Positions 50,801 to 53,144 of a DNA stretch of 64,000 nt are shown one piece after another. The notes under the pieces were generated by a model. The model was given only the letters and a program-made list of their open reading frames with translations, ran no database searches and was not told the DNA's origin. A program made the translations under genes and the position numbers. Origin of the DNA: Acanthosoma haemorrhoidale (taxonomy: Eukaryota > Arthropoda > Insecta > Hemiptera > Acanthosomatidae); assembly GCA_930367205.1 (NCBI GenBank), contig OV884009.1:95377189-95441188 (forward strand). The letters run 5' to 3'. Each line of letters starts with the position of its first letter. Within the stretch, counting starts at the first letter, position 1.

Positions 50801-52646
50801 TGTTAGGTCGGAAACTTTTCAGACCACCCTCGTATTTCATAATCTATTCAATATGATTTAAGTGACATACGAGTATTGTTCAGGTGAAGTTCCTAATGTG
50901 AAACTTTCTGGAACTATATATCCAACAGGAAGAATAACATAGAAAATCGAATAATGAAAATTGATTTTGGACTAAATTTTGTTTTATCCTTTCAAAACGT
51001 TATAAAATACCTGTAACTATTTTTTATAAATACATATTATACTCAGAAATATATTATTTTATTAATACTTAAAAATTCACCACTCTTAGATCAAAGCACT
51101 ATAAACTAAAATTACTGTTTTTATAGCTAATTTAAATCAAGGATAAATGTGGAAGTTGAACCATAATAAAGCGTGTTGGTTTTCTAGGCAATGGCGGAAT
51201 AGAAAAAACAATAAGCACATGTGGTAGAAGCAGCTAGTTAAATATTTCATCCCAACTTGACAATGAATGACTGTTGCTATTGTGCAGTAGGAATTGTAAC
51301 AATTGACTGATCATCAATTGTGTACTATTGATCCTCTATCATCCGTTATCAAACAATCGATTAACATTAAAATTGTCTATTAAACTAACTTTTTTGGTAA
51401 TTTTGGAATAAATATTATTTTTCCTTTTAAATCGTAAAATATATTATAGTATACCATATAATAAACTGTAGTATATGGGAAAAGGGCAAGGTTTCCTGTT
51501 TTATCTGAATGTGGGTTATCAAAATGTTACAATTACAAATGGTGTTAAATATCAAAAACAATCGATTGTATAAAGTGGTTGGAATGAGGAATGAGCAATT
51601 TGTATATAAATAATAAACTTGTATGTTCAATAAATAACAAATTGTCTATAATCGATCGGTGTTCCCTATGCGGCATAAGTTGTGCACAGATGCACAATAT
51701 GTCTCATTAGTGTTCACTTCACATTTTAACATCTTTCTCCCCACATACATATGGAAATATGAGCGTCCAAAGTTATGCACATACATCTTATCGTTACATA
51801 TATTTACGCATTGACTTTACGTCACAACGTATCTTGTTAATGACCATTGTTTTAAATTCAAATCATATCCAATCCTTTACGTACAAAATTAAGTATGTAA
51901 ATAAATGTCAGACTTTCATTATCTATAATTAAAAAATTGATACATACTATGACCTCTTCTGTTTACATGCAAATTATCTCTAGTAACTGAGTTTTATGTC
52001 TGGAGAACATGGAATAGGAAATAGCTCTTACTATATCCACTTAAAACATTCCATATGTTAAAATCTCACAATTAACTAACCTATAGGTTTATTCACTATT
52101 TGGTTATAATTGATAATTGAGGTTACCATCAAATCCAAATGCATAGGACACCCTGTTAGCCAACATTGTACGTATGCAACCGGTTACACCAAATCCGTCT
52201 ACTTGAAGTTTTTCATAGAACCATGTTTTCTCTGATTCACTAAAGCAAGCTCCGACAAATACGCCAGTCTTCGATCCTTTTAGAGTATAAGGGTTGTATC
52301 CTGCAACGTTCAAAGATGAGCATTTGAACTGGGACTTTTATAGTCCAATTAAATAATGTAATCTATCAGTGATATTATTTGATAGTGGCTAAAGTCACCG
52401 TTAGAAAAATTGTTCCTTAACTTCAGATCTCCAACATTAATATGAAAAATTGAAAAAATAAATACAGTCTCTAGGATAATATTTCTGTCACACCTGAATC
52501 CATGATAGCTTCATAGCTTTTCTCTAACAGGATCCTGGTCATAGGGTCCATACTTTCAGCTTGATTATGGTGAACACCAAAACTAGAAGCGTCAAACTTA
52601 TCTACTACCTTCAGCTTTCCAGTTCTTTGTGGAATCTCAGGATGGT
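8637..52646 (-). CDS. FASN: Fatty acid synthase gene (36 coding exons; 5' end missing)
   Basis: This is an animal type I fatty acid synthase, the cytosolic multifunctional enzyme that builds long-chain acyl groups from acetyl- and malonyl-CoA with NADPH. I joined 36 minus-strand exons by GT/AG borders and matching phase; they sum to 6794 nt and stay in frame to a TAA at 8637-8639. Domain order is KS, MAT, DH, central pseudo-methyltransferase-like region, ER, KR, ACP and TE, as in the family. KS, DH, ER, KR, ACP and TE catalytic motifs are visible; the MAT is degenerate (see its exons). The most 5' exon starts mid-KS at HPEIPQRTG, so roughly 50 N-terminal residues are encoded upstream, beyond the satellite array. 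Introns range from under 200 bp to 4.8 kb and the larger ones are filled with transposons. Being clearly diverged in the MAT, it is probably a paralogue rather than the housekeeping FAS (inference). Confidence 0.93.
8823..9889. other. FAS last intron, upstream part, no recognised element
   Basis: AT-rich DNA. A more GC-balanced stretch around 9300-9840 is probably old transposon sequence, but I could not match its frames to a family. Confidence 0.35.
9890..10140 (-). mobile_element. Jockey-like RT fragment (same family as 33298-34752)
   Basis: The segment with GATGTTCGA...TTTGCTGTCCCCCA and TCCAGATTGGTTTAAGTAT-like sequence closely parallels 33600-33800, coding on the minus strand for the end of a reverse transcriptase region. 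It is heavily decayed. Confidence 0.65.
10618..10866 (-). CDS. FASN: FAS exon: thioesterase lid region
   Basis: Eighty-three codons, [20 protein letters not shown]...[21 protein letters not shown]...[20 protein letters not shown]. It matches the variable helical region and the strand before the catalytic His of FAS TE. The acceptor is ttttag|gtgga and the donor is caatg|gtaac. A 4.8-kb intron with a Jockey-like element separates it from the previous exon. Confidence 0.9.
11544..12104 (+). pseudogene. Jockey-like ORF1 (gag) remnant
   Basis: The open part encodes [20 protein letters not shown], then [20 protein letters not shown] and [34 protein letters not shown] is a CCHC zinc knuckle of Jockey-type gag proteins, followed by the start of a second Cys cluster. 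Upstream, in another frame, lies [12 protein letters not shown], also typical of these proteins, so the gene is frameshifted and lacks an intact start. Confidence 0.8.
12105..12918 (+). pseudogene. Jockey-like endonuclease (N-terminally deleted)
   Basis: Encodes [49 protein letters not shown] and [22 protein letters not shown] and TSDHRPV are the conserved metal and catalytic His motifs of exonuclease/endonuclease/phosphatase-fold enzymes of non-LTR elements. The first third of the domain is missing. Confidence 0.85.
12915..14370 (+). pseudogene. Jockey-like reverse transcriptase (frameshifted)
   Basis: Fragments in several frames: [11 protein letters not shown] at about 13133, [43 protein letters not shown] and [13 protein letters not shown]. 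The last holds the catalytic Asp pair. Stops near 13600, 13835 and 13927 break the frame. Confidence 0.85.
14705..15703. other. FAS intron, AT-rich, nothing recognised
   Basis: About 1 kb of AT-rich intron between the Jockey-like element and the thioesterase nucleophile exon. I see no coding or repeat structure in it. Confidence 0.4.
15704..15958 (-). CDS. FASN: FAS exon: thioesterase nucleophile
   Basis: Encodes [36 protein letters not shown] and a more variable lid segment. GYSYGG is the nucleophile elbow (family GYSYG), and LIDSSPE places the following acidic loop. The acceptor is tttcag|catat and the donor is taagg|gtaaa. Phase 0, 85 codons. Confidence 0.94.
16245..16411. repeat. 39-bp minisatellite, four copies
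   Basis: Four tandem copies spaced exactly 39 bp share the core TTATAGGTAAAGCTGCCCAC and AGATTATTTTTCTATGGG with few changes. It lies in a FAS intron. Confidence 0.85.
16690..16885 (+). mobile_element. 3' UTR fragment of Jockey-like family
   Basis: It shares GTGTGGCTCTCGCG, TCAGCCTCCACTGG, CCCAAGACTCCACTTCCTC and GTATGAATGAGCGAGTGAATGA with the 3' region of the copies at 19990-20345 (reverse strand) and 32636-32820. Confidence 0.65.
17200..17720 (+). mobile_element. Non-LTR endonuclease remnant
   Basis: Around 17419 the plus strand reads [11 protein letters not shown], then SRGL and [11 protein letters not shown] around 17630. These are the metal-binding and terminal His motifs of the endonuclease of Jockey-type elements, with stops between. 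Confidence 0.65.
17840..17958 (-). CDS. FASN: FAS exon: thioesterase
   Basis: Encodes [19 protein letters not shown] then [10 protein letters not shown]. It fits the early thioesterase strand-helix region (family: F--LAS-L--P-YGLQ). The acceptor is atttag|gtttt and the donor is tgcct|gtatg. Confidence 0.85.
18058..18228 (-). CDS. FASN: FAS exon: thioesterase start
   Basis: Encodes [31 protein letters not shown] and [18 protein letters not shown] is the conserved opening of the FAS thioesterase alpha/beta-hydrolase. The acceptor is tttcag|aagag and the donor is ttgaag|gtaat; phase 1. Confidence 0.92.
18835..19420. other. GC-rich island, probable transposon remnant
   Basis: The stretch is much richer in G+C than the flanking introns. 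It starts with a small palindrome GTAGC...GCTAC, followed by a possible AATAAA, and later reads [20 protein letters not shown] on the plus strand. It could be a retrotransposon LTR and gag piece, but I cannot name the family. Confidence 0.35.
19990..20345 (-). mobile_element. 3' end of a Jockey-like element (same family as 33298-34752)
   Basis: On the minus strand it starts in the last RT codons ([12 protein letters not shown], as in the 33-kb copy). It continues through a 3' UTR with CAAGACTCCACTTCCTC and GTATGAATGAG, and ends in CACAATAAAGG plus an A-rich tail. It is severely 5'-truncated. Confidence 0.75.
20714..20893 (-). CDS. FASN: FAS exon: acyl carrier protein
   Basis: Encodes [34 protein letters not shown] and [14 protein letters not shown]. 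The Ser of LGMDSM takes the phosphopantetheine arm. The acceptor is atttag|gaatc. The donor assigned, gaga|GTCAAG, is weak but gives the right phase for the TE exon. Without splicing here the frame runs 11 more codons to a TAA ending at 20679, which would end the protein after the ACP. Confidence 0.9.
21230..21930 (+). mobile_element. Non-LTR reverse transcriptase N-terminal remnant
   Basis: Plus-strand frames such as [21 protein letters not shown] and later [21 protein letters not shown] resemble the linker and first RT block (PG-D-I) of Jockey-like ORF2, interrupted by stops. Confidence 0.45.
22124..22279 (-). CDS. FASN: FAS exon: KR-ACP linker
   Basis: Encodes [32 protein letters not shown], a Ser-rich stretch and [11 protein letters not shown]. 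It matches the KR-ACP linker and helix 1 of the carrier domain. The acceptor is ttccag|ggggc and the donor is acttg|gtaag. Confidence 0.92.
22400..23318. other. FAS intron with unidentified GC-richer repeat-like stretch
   Basis: Positions 22430-22990 are less AT-rich than their surroundings and have no long frame or recognised motif; probably old mobile DNA. The remainder to 23318 is AT-rich with simple TAT-rich sequence. Confidence 0.3.
23319..23646 (-). CDS. FASN: FAS exon: KR catalytic residues
   Basis: Encodes [53 protein letters not shown] and [20 protein letters not shown]. The Ser of FSSVS, Tyr of TNYG and Asn of MAN are the ketoreductase catalytic residues. The acceptor is ttttag|attct and the donor is aatag|gtata. 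It is the longest exon seen here. Confidence 0.96.
23771..23860. mobile_element. MITE copy 2
   Basis: A 90-bp element with inverted ends GGTCTGAAAAGTTTCC / GGAAACTTTTCAGACC enclosing CATGAAGATGATAATAAAATA. It is the shortest complete member of a family of three in this window. Confidence 0.75.
24085..24329 (-). CDS. FASN: FAS exon: KR NADPH-binding site
   Basis: Encodes [51 protein letters not shown] and [16 protein letters not shown] is the ketoreductase dinucleotide loop and LTSR selects NADPH. The acceptor is tttcag|gaggg and the donor is tggca|gtagt. Confidence 0.96.
24400..24545 (-). CDS. FASN: FAS exon: ER-KR junction
   Basis: Encodes [18 protein letters not shown] then [17 protein letters not shown]; the family has FRFMASGKHIGKV. 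The Gly-rich KR loop starts at the exon end. The acceptor is tgcag|gtaca and the donor is cattg|gtaat. Confidence 0.95.
25142..25322 (-). CDS. FASN: FAS exon: ER C-terminal part
   Basis: Encodes [19 protein letters not shown], then [19 protein letters not shown]. It joins the previous exon through a split Gly codon across a 3-kb intron that holds a Jockey-like insertion. The acceptor is tctaag|gtatg and the donor is tttag|gtaaa; ends phase 2. Confidence 0.94.
25699..26745 (+). pseudogene. Jockey-like endonuclease and linker
   Basis: Encodes [55 protein letters not shown] and [22 protein letters not shown] and TSDHRPV mark the endonuclease; [20 protein letters not shown] is the linker to RT. 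It is related to the 12-kb copy. The start of the domain is missing because of 5' truncation. Confidence 0.85.
26751..27539 (+). pseudogene. Jockey-like reverse transcriptase, 3'-deleted
   Basis: Encodes [74 protein letters not shown] and [13 protein letters not shown]. Palm motifs including the catalytic DD are present. After about 27440 the sequence no longer resembles RT and the thumb is missing. The frame is offset from the endonuclease part. Confidence 0.85.
28296..28494 (-). CDS. FASN: FAS exon: ER domain
   Basis: Encodes [40 protein letters not shown] and [11 protein letters not shown]. This is classic FAS ER sequence ([27 protein letters not shown]). The acceptor is atacag|atagc and the donor is attag|gtaag; ends phase 1. 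Confidence 0.96.
28926..29105 (-). CDS. FASN: FAS exon: ER NADPH-binding site
   Basis: Encodes [34 protein letters not shown] and [27 protein letters not shown] is the ER nucleotide-binding loop. The acceptor is tctag|gtgat and the donor is cggag|gtaaa. Phase 0, 60 codons. Confidence 0.96.
30281..30457 (-). CDS. FASN: FAS exon: ER domain
   Basis: Encodes [21 protein letters not shown], then [21 protein letters not shown]. These are substrate-binding segments of FAS enoyl reductase (GFE-SGRD--G-RVM). The acceptor is ttgcag|gaatg and the donor is caact|gtgag. Phase 0, 59 codons. Confidence 0.95.
30870..31150 (+). mobile_element. Non-LTR linker fragment and shared repeat motif
   Basis: At 31045-31140 the plus strand reads [20 protein letters not shown], like the segment before RT in Jockey-like ORF2. 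Just upstream, CCTGATGATGACATACACATAATATG resembles a motif in the hairpin element at 45008-45137. Confidence 0.4.
31698..31806 (-). CDS. FASN: FAS exon: ER domain
   Basis: Encodes [20 protein letters not shown] then [26 protein letters not shown] is the conserved start of the enoyl reductase. The acceptor is ttttag|aatgc and the donor is accag|gtaat. Confidence 0.94.
31884..32123 (-). CDS. FASN: FAS exon: start of ER region
   Basis: Encodes [41 protein letters not shown] and [18 protein letters not shown]. The NVY-NG-WG-YRHL and [10 protein letters not shown] motifs are diagnostic of the pre-ER part of animal FAS. The acceptor is tttcag|atgtg and the donor is cttaa|gtaat. Confidence 0.95.
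32636..32820 (+). mobile_element. 3' UTR fragment of Jockey-like family
   Basis: GGTGACAGGGCTATTGGAAGA, GGATTTCCCCAAGACTCCAC and GTGAGGTGACAACCATGTGG match the stretch at 16740-16830. A run of G near 32710 differs. Confidence 0.65.
32868..33230 (+). mobile_element. RT C-terminal fragment of Jockey-like family, inverted relative to its neighbour
   Basis: Encodes [38 protein letters not shown] and SIENKLLIY, nearly identical to part of the minus-strand copy at 33298-34752 but on the plus strand. An internal deletion follows LLIY. The two copies face each other about 70 bp apart. Confidence 0.85.
33298..34752 (-). mobile_element. Jockey-like insertion with 14-bp target duplication
   Basis: A 5'-truncated copy on the minus strand, flanked by TTTTAAACATAACT at 33284-33297 and 34753-34766. 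It carries an uninterrupted RT frame and a short 3' UTR with CACAATAAAG. Compared with the 20-kb copy the UTR lacks about 170 bp. It sits in the 3.6-kb FAS intron in the same orientation as FAS. Confidence 0.88.
33472..34752 (-). CDS. Reverse transcriptase of Jockey-like element (5'-truncated ORF2)
   Basis: An open frame runs from the truncation point to a stop at 33472. Motifs in order: [85 protein letters not shown] (catalytic DD), [14 protein letters not shown] and the terminal [12 protein letters not shown]. No start or endonuclease remains, so it cannot act alone, but the intact frame suggests recent insertion. Confidence 0.88.
   Translation of the reverse strand, partial: AITFLTYIYNCIIRTTHFPLLWKHSIIVLFAKPGKPPNVASSYRPISLLPILSKIFEKLLLKRLLPIVESKNLFPTHQFGFRQRHSTAQQGLRVVDHISSALETKKYCTAAFLDIAQAFDRVWHAGLLYKLKRHLPQTLFLILQSYLSNRFFQVRCGLEYSNYYPINAGVPQGSVLGPILYNLYTADVPSTSNTFLATFADDTAVLSSHPDPDIASHNLQKHLDEIEYWCNQWRIKVNEAKCSHITFTLCRKTCPLVYFNSIPLPVTETVRYLGFHLDKRLTWNPHTRLKRQELNRRFGQLYRLLQRTSHLSIENKLLIYKVILKPIWTYGIELWGTAKKSNIKRIQSFQSKVLRTIVNAPYYVSNKTLHNDLNIPYILELIPSKFMKFHSSLSNHPNPVAQSLHCATHPYNPPRRLKRQWPRDLL
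34767..35734. other. FAS intron, no recognised gene
   Basis: AT-rich. A 92-codon plus-strand frame at 35192-35470 (Lys-rich, ending in [10 protein letters not shown]) is not recognisable; possibly a transposon scrap. Confidence 0.3.
35735..35931 (-). CDS. FASN: FAS exon: central region before ER
   Basis: Encodes [18 protein letters not shown] and [36 protein letters not shown] is a strong family motif. The acceptor is cttacag|acaaa and the donor is gccag|gttgg; ends phase 2, completed as Arg by the next exon across a 3.6-kb transposon-filled intron. Confidence 0.92.
36165..36308 (-). CDS. FASN: FAS exon: central region
   Basis: Encodes [19 protein letters not shown] and [20 protein letters not shown]. 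The GYI-AKEE strand and RLMLLRK ending are FAS-like. The acceptor is ttccag|agctt and the donor is agaaag|gtaac. Phase 0, 48 codons. Confidence 0.83.
36393..36536 (-). CDS. FASN: FAS exon: central region
   Basis: Forty-eight codons, [20 protein letters not shown] then [17 protein letters not shown]. Poorly conserved central core; assigned by phase, borders (ttgcag|actga; attca|gtatg) and position between matching neighbours. Confidence 0.83.
36639..36803 (-). CDS. FASN: FAS exon: central (pseudo-methyltransferase) region
   Basis: Fifty-five codons, [19 protein letters not shown]...[25 protein letters not shown]. It matches the non-catalytic structural core between DH and ER in animal FAS. 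The acceptor is ctatag|gtgta and the donor is tacag|gtact. Phase 0. Confidence 0.85.
36804..37690. other. FAS intron, upstream part, no recognised gene
   Basis: AT-rich with short frames only; a 91-codon plus-strand frame at 37215-37490 is not recognisable. Confidence 0.3.
37690..38210 (+). pseudogene. Decayed protein with Cys-rich C-terminal tail, copy 1
   Basis: Plus-strand frames read [20 protein letters not shown], then [26 protein letters not shown], and in a shifted frame [20 protein letters not shown] followed by an acidic end. The order (QHS-R-Y-Q-Q-W, D--PAP--LL, C-C, C---CG-C) recalls repeat-associated uncharacterised insect proteins with a Cys-rich tail (from memory). Stops break it. 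Confidence 0.5.
38211..38934. other. FAS intron, nothing recognised
   Basis: AT-rich intron sequence next to the exon at 38935; no repeat or coding pattern seen. Confidence 0.35.
38935..39089 (-). CDS. FASN: FAS exon: DH / central region junction
   Basis: Encodes [20 protein letters not shown] then [19 protein letters not shown]; the family has SGG-EIRGLKA and EKYQFVPN here. The acceptor is atttag|atgtt and the donor is ctcag|gtgat. Confidence 0.92.
39236..39415 (-). CDS. FASN: FAS exon: DH C-terminal part
   Basis: Encodes [34 protein letters not shown] and IPGEEK, typical of the end of FAS DH (NWVTFMDNMLQ, DTRGLYVPT). The acceptor is gtttcag|acaaa and the donor is agaaag|gtaag; phase 1 at each end. 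Confidence 0.92.
39416..39830. other. FAS intron, nothing recognised
   Basis: AT-rich; short frames only. Confidence 0.35.
39830..40870 (+). pseudogene. Decayed protein with Cys-rich C-terminal tail, copy 2
   Basis: At 40740-40830 the plus strand reads [20 protein letters not shown] plus an acidic end, parallel to [20 protein letters not shown] at about 38050. Upstream, about 40250-40370, [20 protein letters not shown] and [13 protein letters not shown] look like a further conserved segment. Frames are broken. Confidence 0.45.
40871..41561. other. FAS intron, nothing recognised
   Basis: AT-rich except for a C-rich patch near 41340-41500. The apparent continuation of the 41562 exon frame into this region is intron. 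Confidence 0.35.
41562..41813 (-). CDS. FASN: FAS exon: DH domain, second half
   Basis: Encodes [32 protein letters not shown] and [28 protein letters not shown] is the conserved second-half DH motif whose Asp partners the catalytic His. The acceptor is ccttag|gtcaa and the donor is tgaag|gtaat. Confidence 0.94.
41886..41994 (-). CDS. FASN: FAS exon: DH domain
   Basis: Thirty-six codons, [34 protein letters not shown], the conserved DH strand-helix following the active-site exon. The acceptor is cgccag|gcatt and the donor is aagaca|gtaag; ends phase 1. Confidence 0.93.
42078..42339 (-). CDS. FASN: FAS exon: DH domain with catalytic histidine
   Basis: Encodes [21 protein letters not shown], the entry to DH, then [16 protein letters not shown] and [18 protein letters not shown]. 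The last motif matches HxxxGxxxxP of dehydratase hot-dog folds, with the catalytic His. The acceptor is tttgcag|gttgt and the donor is atctg|gtcag. Confidence 0.95.
42712..42971 (-). CDS. FASN: FAS exon: MAT C-terminus / post-MAT linker
   Basis: Encodes [14 protein letters not shown] (family: RSPKWISTS-PE), [34 protein letters not shown] and CSSFLVTIG. This is the post-MAT linker; the usual EIAPHALLQ is changed to IVNMGQKGM. The acceptor is tttcag|ataat and the donor is aggaag|gtaaa. It ends in phase 2. Confidence 0.85.
42972..44307. other. FAS intron (1.3 kb), searched for missing MAT exon
   Basis: No stretch on the minus strand resembles the MAT ferredoxin-like subdomain. A 165-codon plus-strand frame at 43443-43940 has no recognisable domain. 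Confidence 0.4.
44308..44414 (-). CDS. FASN: FAS exon: MAT after missing ferredoxin-like subdomain
   Basis: Encodes [28 protein letters not shown] and IMDSLNK, which aligns by eye with the family's NSSG-AFHSKYI...L stretch holding the catalytic His. It follows the previous exon across an intron of only 188 bp in which I see no coding sequence. About 60-70 residues of the MAT ferredoxin-like subdomain therefore appear to be absent. The acceptor is ttacag|gtcag and the donor is ataag|gtaag; phases fit. Confidence 0.78.
44603..44753 (-). CDS. FASN: FAS exon: MAT nucleophile region (altered)
   Basis: Encodes [41 protein letters not shown] and [16 protein letters not shown] replaces the usual GHSVGE, so the nucleophilic Ser is kept but its neighbouring His and Glu are not. 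CAYADGC is retained. The expected Tyr-Trp-Arg-Gly segment with the malonyl-binding Arg reads TYNIA. The acceptor is tttttag|attgc and the donor is agtttag|gtaag. Confidence 0.87.
45008..45137. repeat. Short hairpin element with 27-bp inverted arms
   Basis: Arms at 45008-45034 and 45111-45137 pair at 25 of 27 positions (core GGGTTGATGAAAAAGAG). The loop contains CCTGATGCAGACATATGTATTATGTC. It looks like a small non-autonomous element. Confidence 0.6.
45160..45530 (-). pseudogene. Unidentified coding-like segment, frameshifted
   Basis: The minus strand reads [39 protein letters not shown] and [12 protein letters not shown]. After a frame change near 45250 it continues [19 protein letters not shown] and [11 protein letters not shown]. 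The composition looks protein-like rather than random, but I do not recognise the family. It lies in the FAS intron between two exons that join in phase without it. Confidence 0.35.
45540..46919. other. FAS intron, no recognised gene
   Basis: AT-rich, with G-runs at about 46314-46325 and 46756-46768. Pyrimidine-rich decayed stretch at 46330-46530; no domain seen. Confidence 0.35.
46920..47135 (-). CDS. FASN: FAS exon: degenerate MAT N-terminal part
   Basis: Position and flanking pattern correspond to the start of the malonyl/acetyltransferase. Where the family has FSGMGSQW this copy reads FSALSTNW, followed by [19 protein letters not shown] and FVAVVATQ. The acceptor is ttgcag|cactg and the donor is acacag|gtaat. 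Open, in phase, 72 codons. The loss of the Gly/Gln residues in the first motif suggests weakened acyltransferase function (inference). Confidence 0.85.
47242..47376 (-). CDS. FASN: FAS exon: KS-MAT linker
   Basis: Forty-five codons, [10 protein letters not shown]...[21 protein letters not shown]...HIE, typical of the linker between KS and MAT, including the conserved HRGYTIL. The acceptor is tttcag|ctaga and the donor is atagag|gtctg. Phase 0. Confidence 0.88.
47672..47869 (-). CDS. FASN: FAS exon: KS C-terminus and linker start
   Basis: Encodes [21 protein letters not shown], the conserved KS C-terminal core, then [21 protein letters not shown], the start of the KS-MAT linker. The acceptor is ttttag|gtagt and the donor is aaattt|gtaagt. 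Phase 0, 66 codons. Confidence 0.93.
48041..48271 (-). CDS. FASN: FAS exon: KS second catalytic histidine
   Basis: Encodes [15 protein letters not shown], then [20 protein letters not shown] and [10 protein letters not shown]. The Lys and His of KSNLGH complete the ketosynthase triad. The acceptor is attgcag|gttgg and the donor is attgag|gtagg. Phase 0 at both ends, 77 codons. Confidence 0.95.
48272..49263. other. FAS intron, nothing recognised
   Basis: AT-rich intron between two KS exons; no mobile element or coding pattern seen. Confidence 0.4.
49264..49502 (-). CDS. FASN: FAS exon: KS first catalytic histidine
   Basis: Encodes [17 protein letters not shown], then [19 protein letters not shown] and [20 protein letters not shown] holds the first of the two KS histidines used in decarboxylation of malonyl-ACP. 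The acceptor is attcgcag|ctgat and the donor is acaaag|gtaat (phase 0). Confidence 0.95.
49587..49787 (-). CDS. FASN: FAS exon: KS active-site cysteine
   Basis: Carries [20 protein letters not shown]; the Cys of DTACSSS is the KS nucleophile that holds the growing chain. It continues through [22 protein letters not shown] and FDEE. The acceptor is tttgag|gtccg and the donor is gaag|gtaat. Both phases fit the adjoining exons. Confidence 0.95.
49930..50310 (+). mobile_element. Possible pair of tRNA-derived SINEs
   Basis: Two B-box-like sequences, AGGTTCGGGTCTG near 49967 and GGGTTCAAGTTCCG near 50226, are each followed by a similar AATTATAAATATTA...TTTCTCA(C/T)TTAAA tail. The shared arrangement suggests two related short elements, but they are diverged and the A boxes are unclear. 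Confidence 0.35.
50686..50831. mobile_element. MITE copy 3 (longest)
   Basis: Inverted ends GGTGGTCTGAAAAGTTTCC / GGAAACTTTTCAGACCACC enclose the same core as copy 2, plus an internal duplication of AGCTAGTGAAATAAAAGCTAAAATAA that accounts for the extra length. Confidence 0.78.
50832..52126. other. FAS intron, AT-rich, nothing recognised
   Basis: About 1.3 kb of AT-rich sequence before the KS exon at 52127; only chance frames. Confidence 0.4.
52127..52300 (-). CDS. FASN: FAS exon: KS domain
   Basis: Encodes the segment containing [19 protein letters not shown] and [19 protein letters not shown], a well conserved FAS ketosynthase stretch just before the active site. The acceptor is gttgcag|gatac and the donor is gatg|gtaac. 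Phase 1 at both ends, completing the split Gly codons of its neighbours. Confidence 0.93.
52494..52646 (-). CDS. FASN: FAS exon: KS domain, N-terminal part
   Basis: The exon encodes HPEIPQRTG...FDASSFGVH...[22 protein letters not shown], the conserved start of an animal FAS ketosynthase. The acceptor is ttttcag and the donor is gattcag|gtgtg. It begins with two bases of a split codon and ends in phase 1. The preceding exon (with the usual VISG-A-GRFPES region) is not present between here and the satellite array. Confidence 0.92.
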
Positions 52647-52820
52647 CTGAAAACAAATAATAAAACAATTAGCTCTTAATAGAACATGAAATTTTCACTT
52701 CAGAAGTAATTTATTCCAGATGGGGAGGCTCTACTTTCGAACAGGTATCAGCATGTGTATGTCTATTTGCTGGTCAATCGGTTTGTTCAACATCGGCCGT
52801 CCAATTACAACTGTCAATCT

Positions 52821-53044
<224 letters not shown>

Positions 53045-53144
53045 ATATTCATTATTACAAAGTGGTGCTTCCGAACTATATCATGTTGCTGAATGTGGAA
53101 TTACTGGGGTCATATCTATCTGGTTTCACCACAACAGCTGAAAT

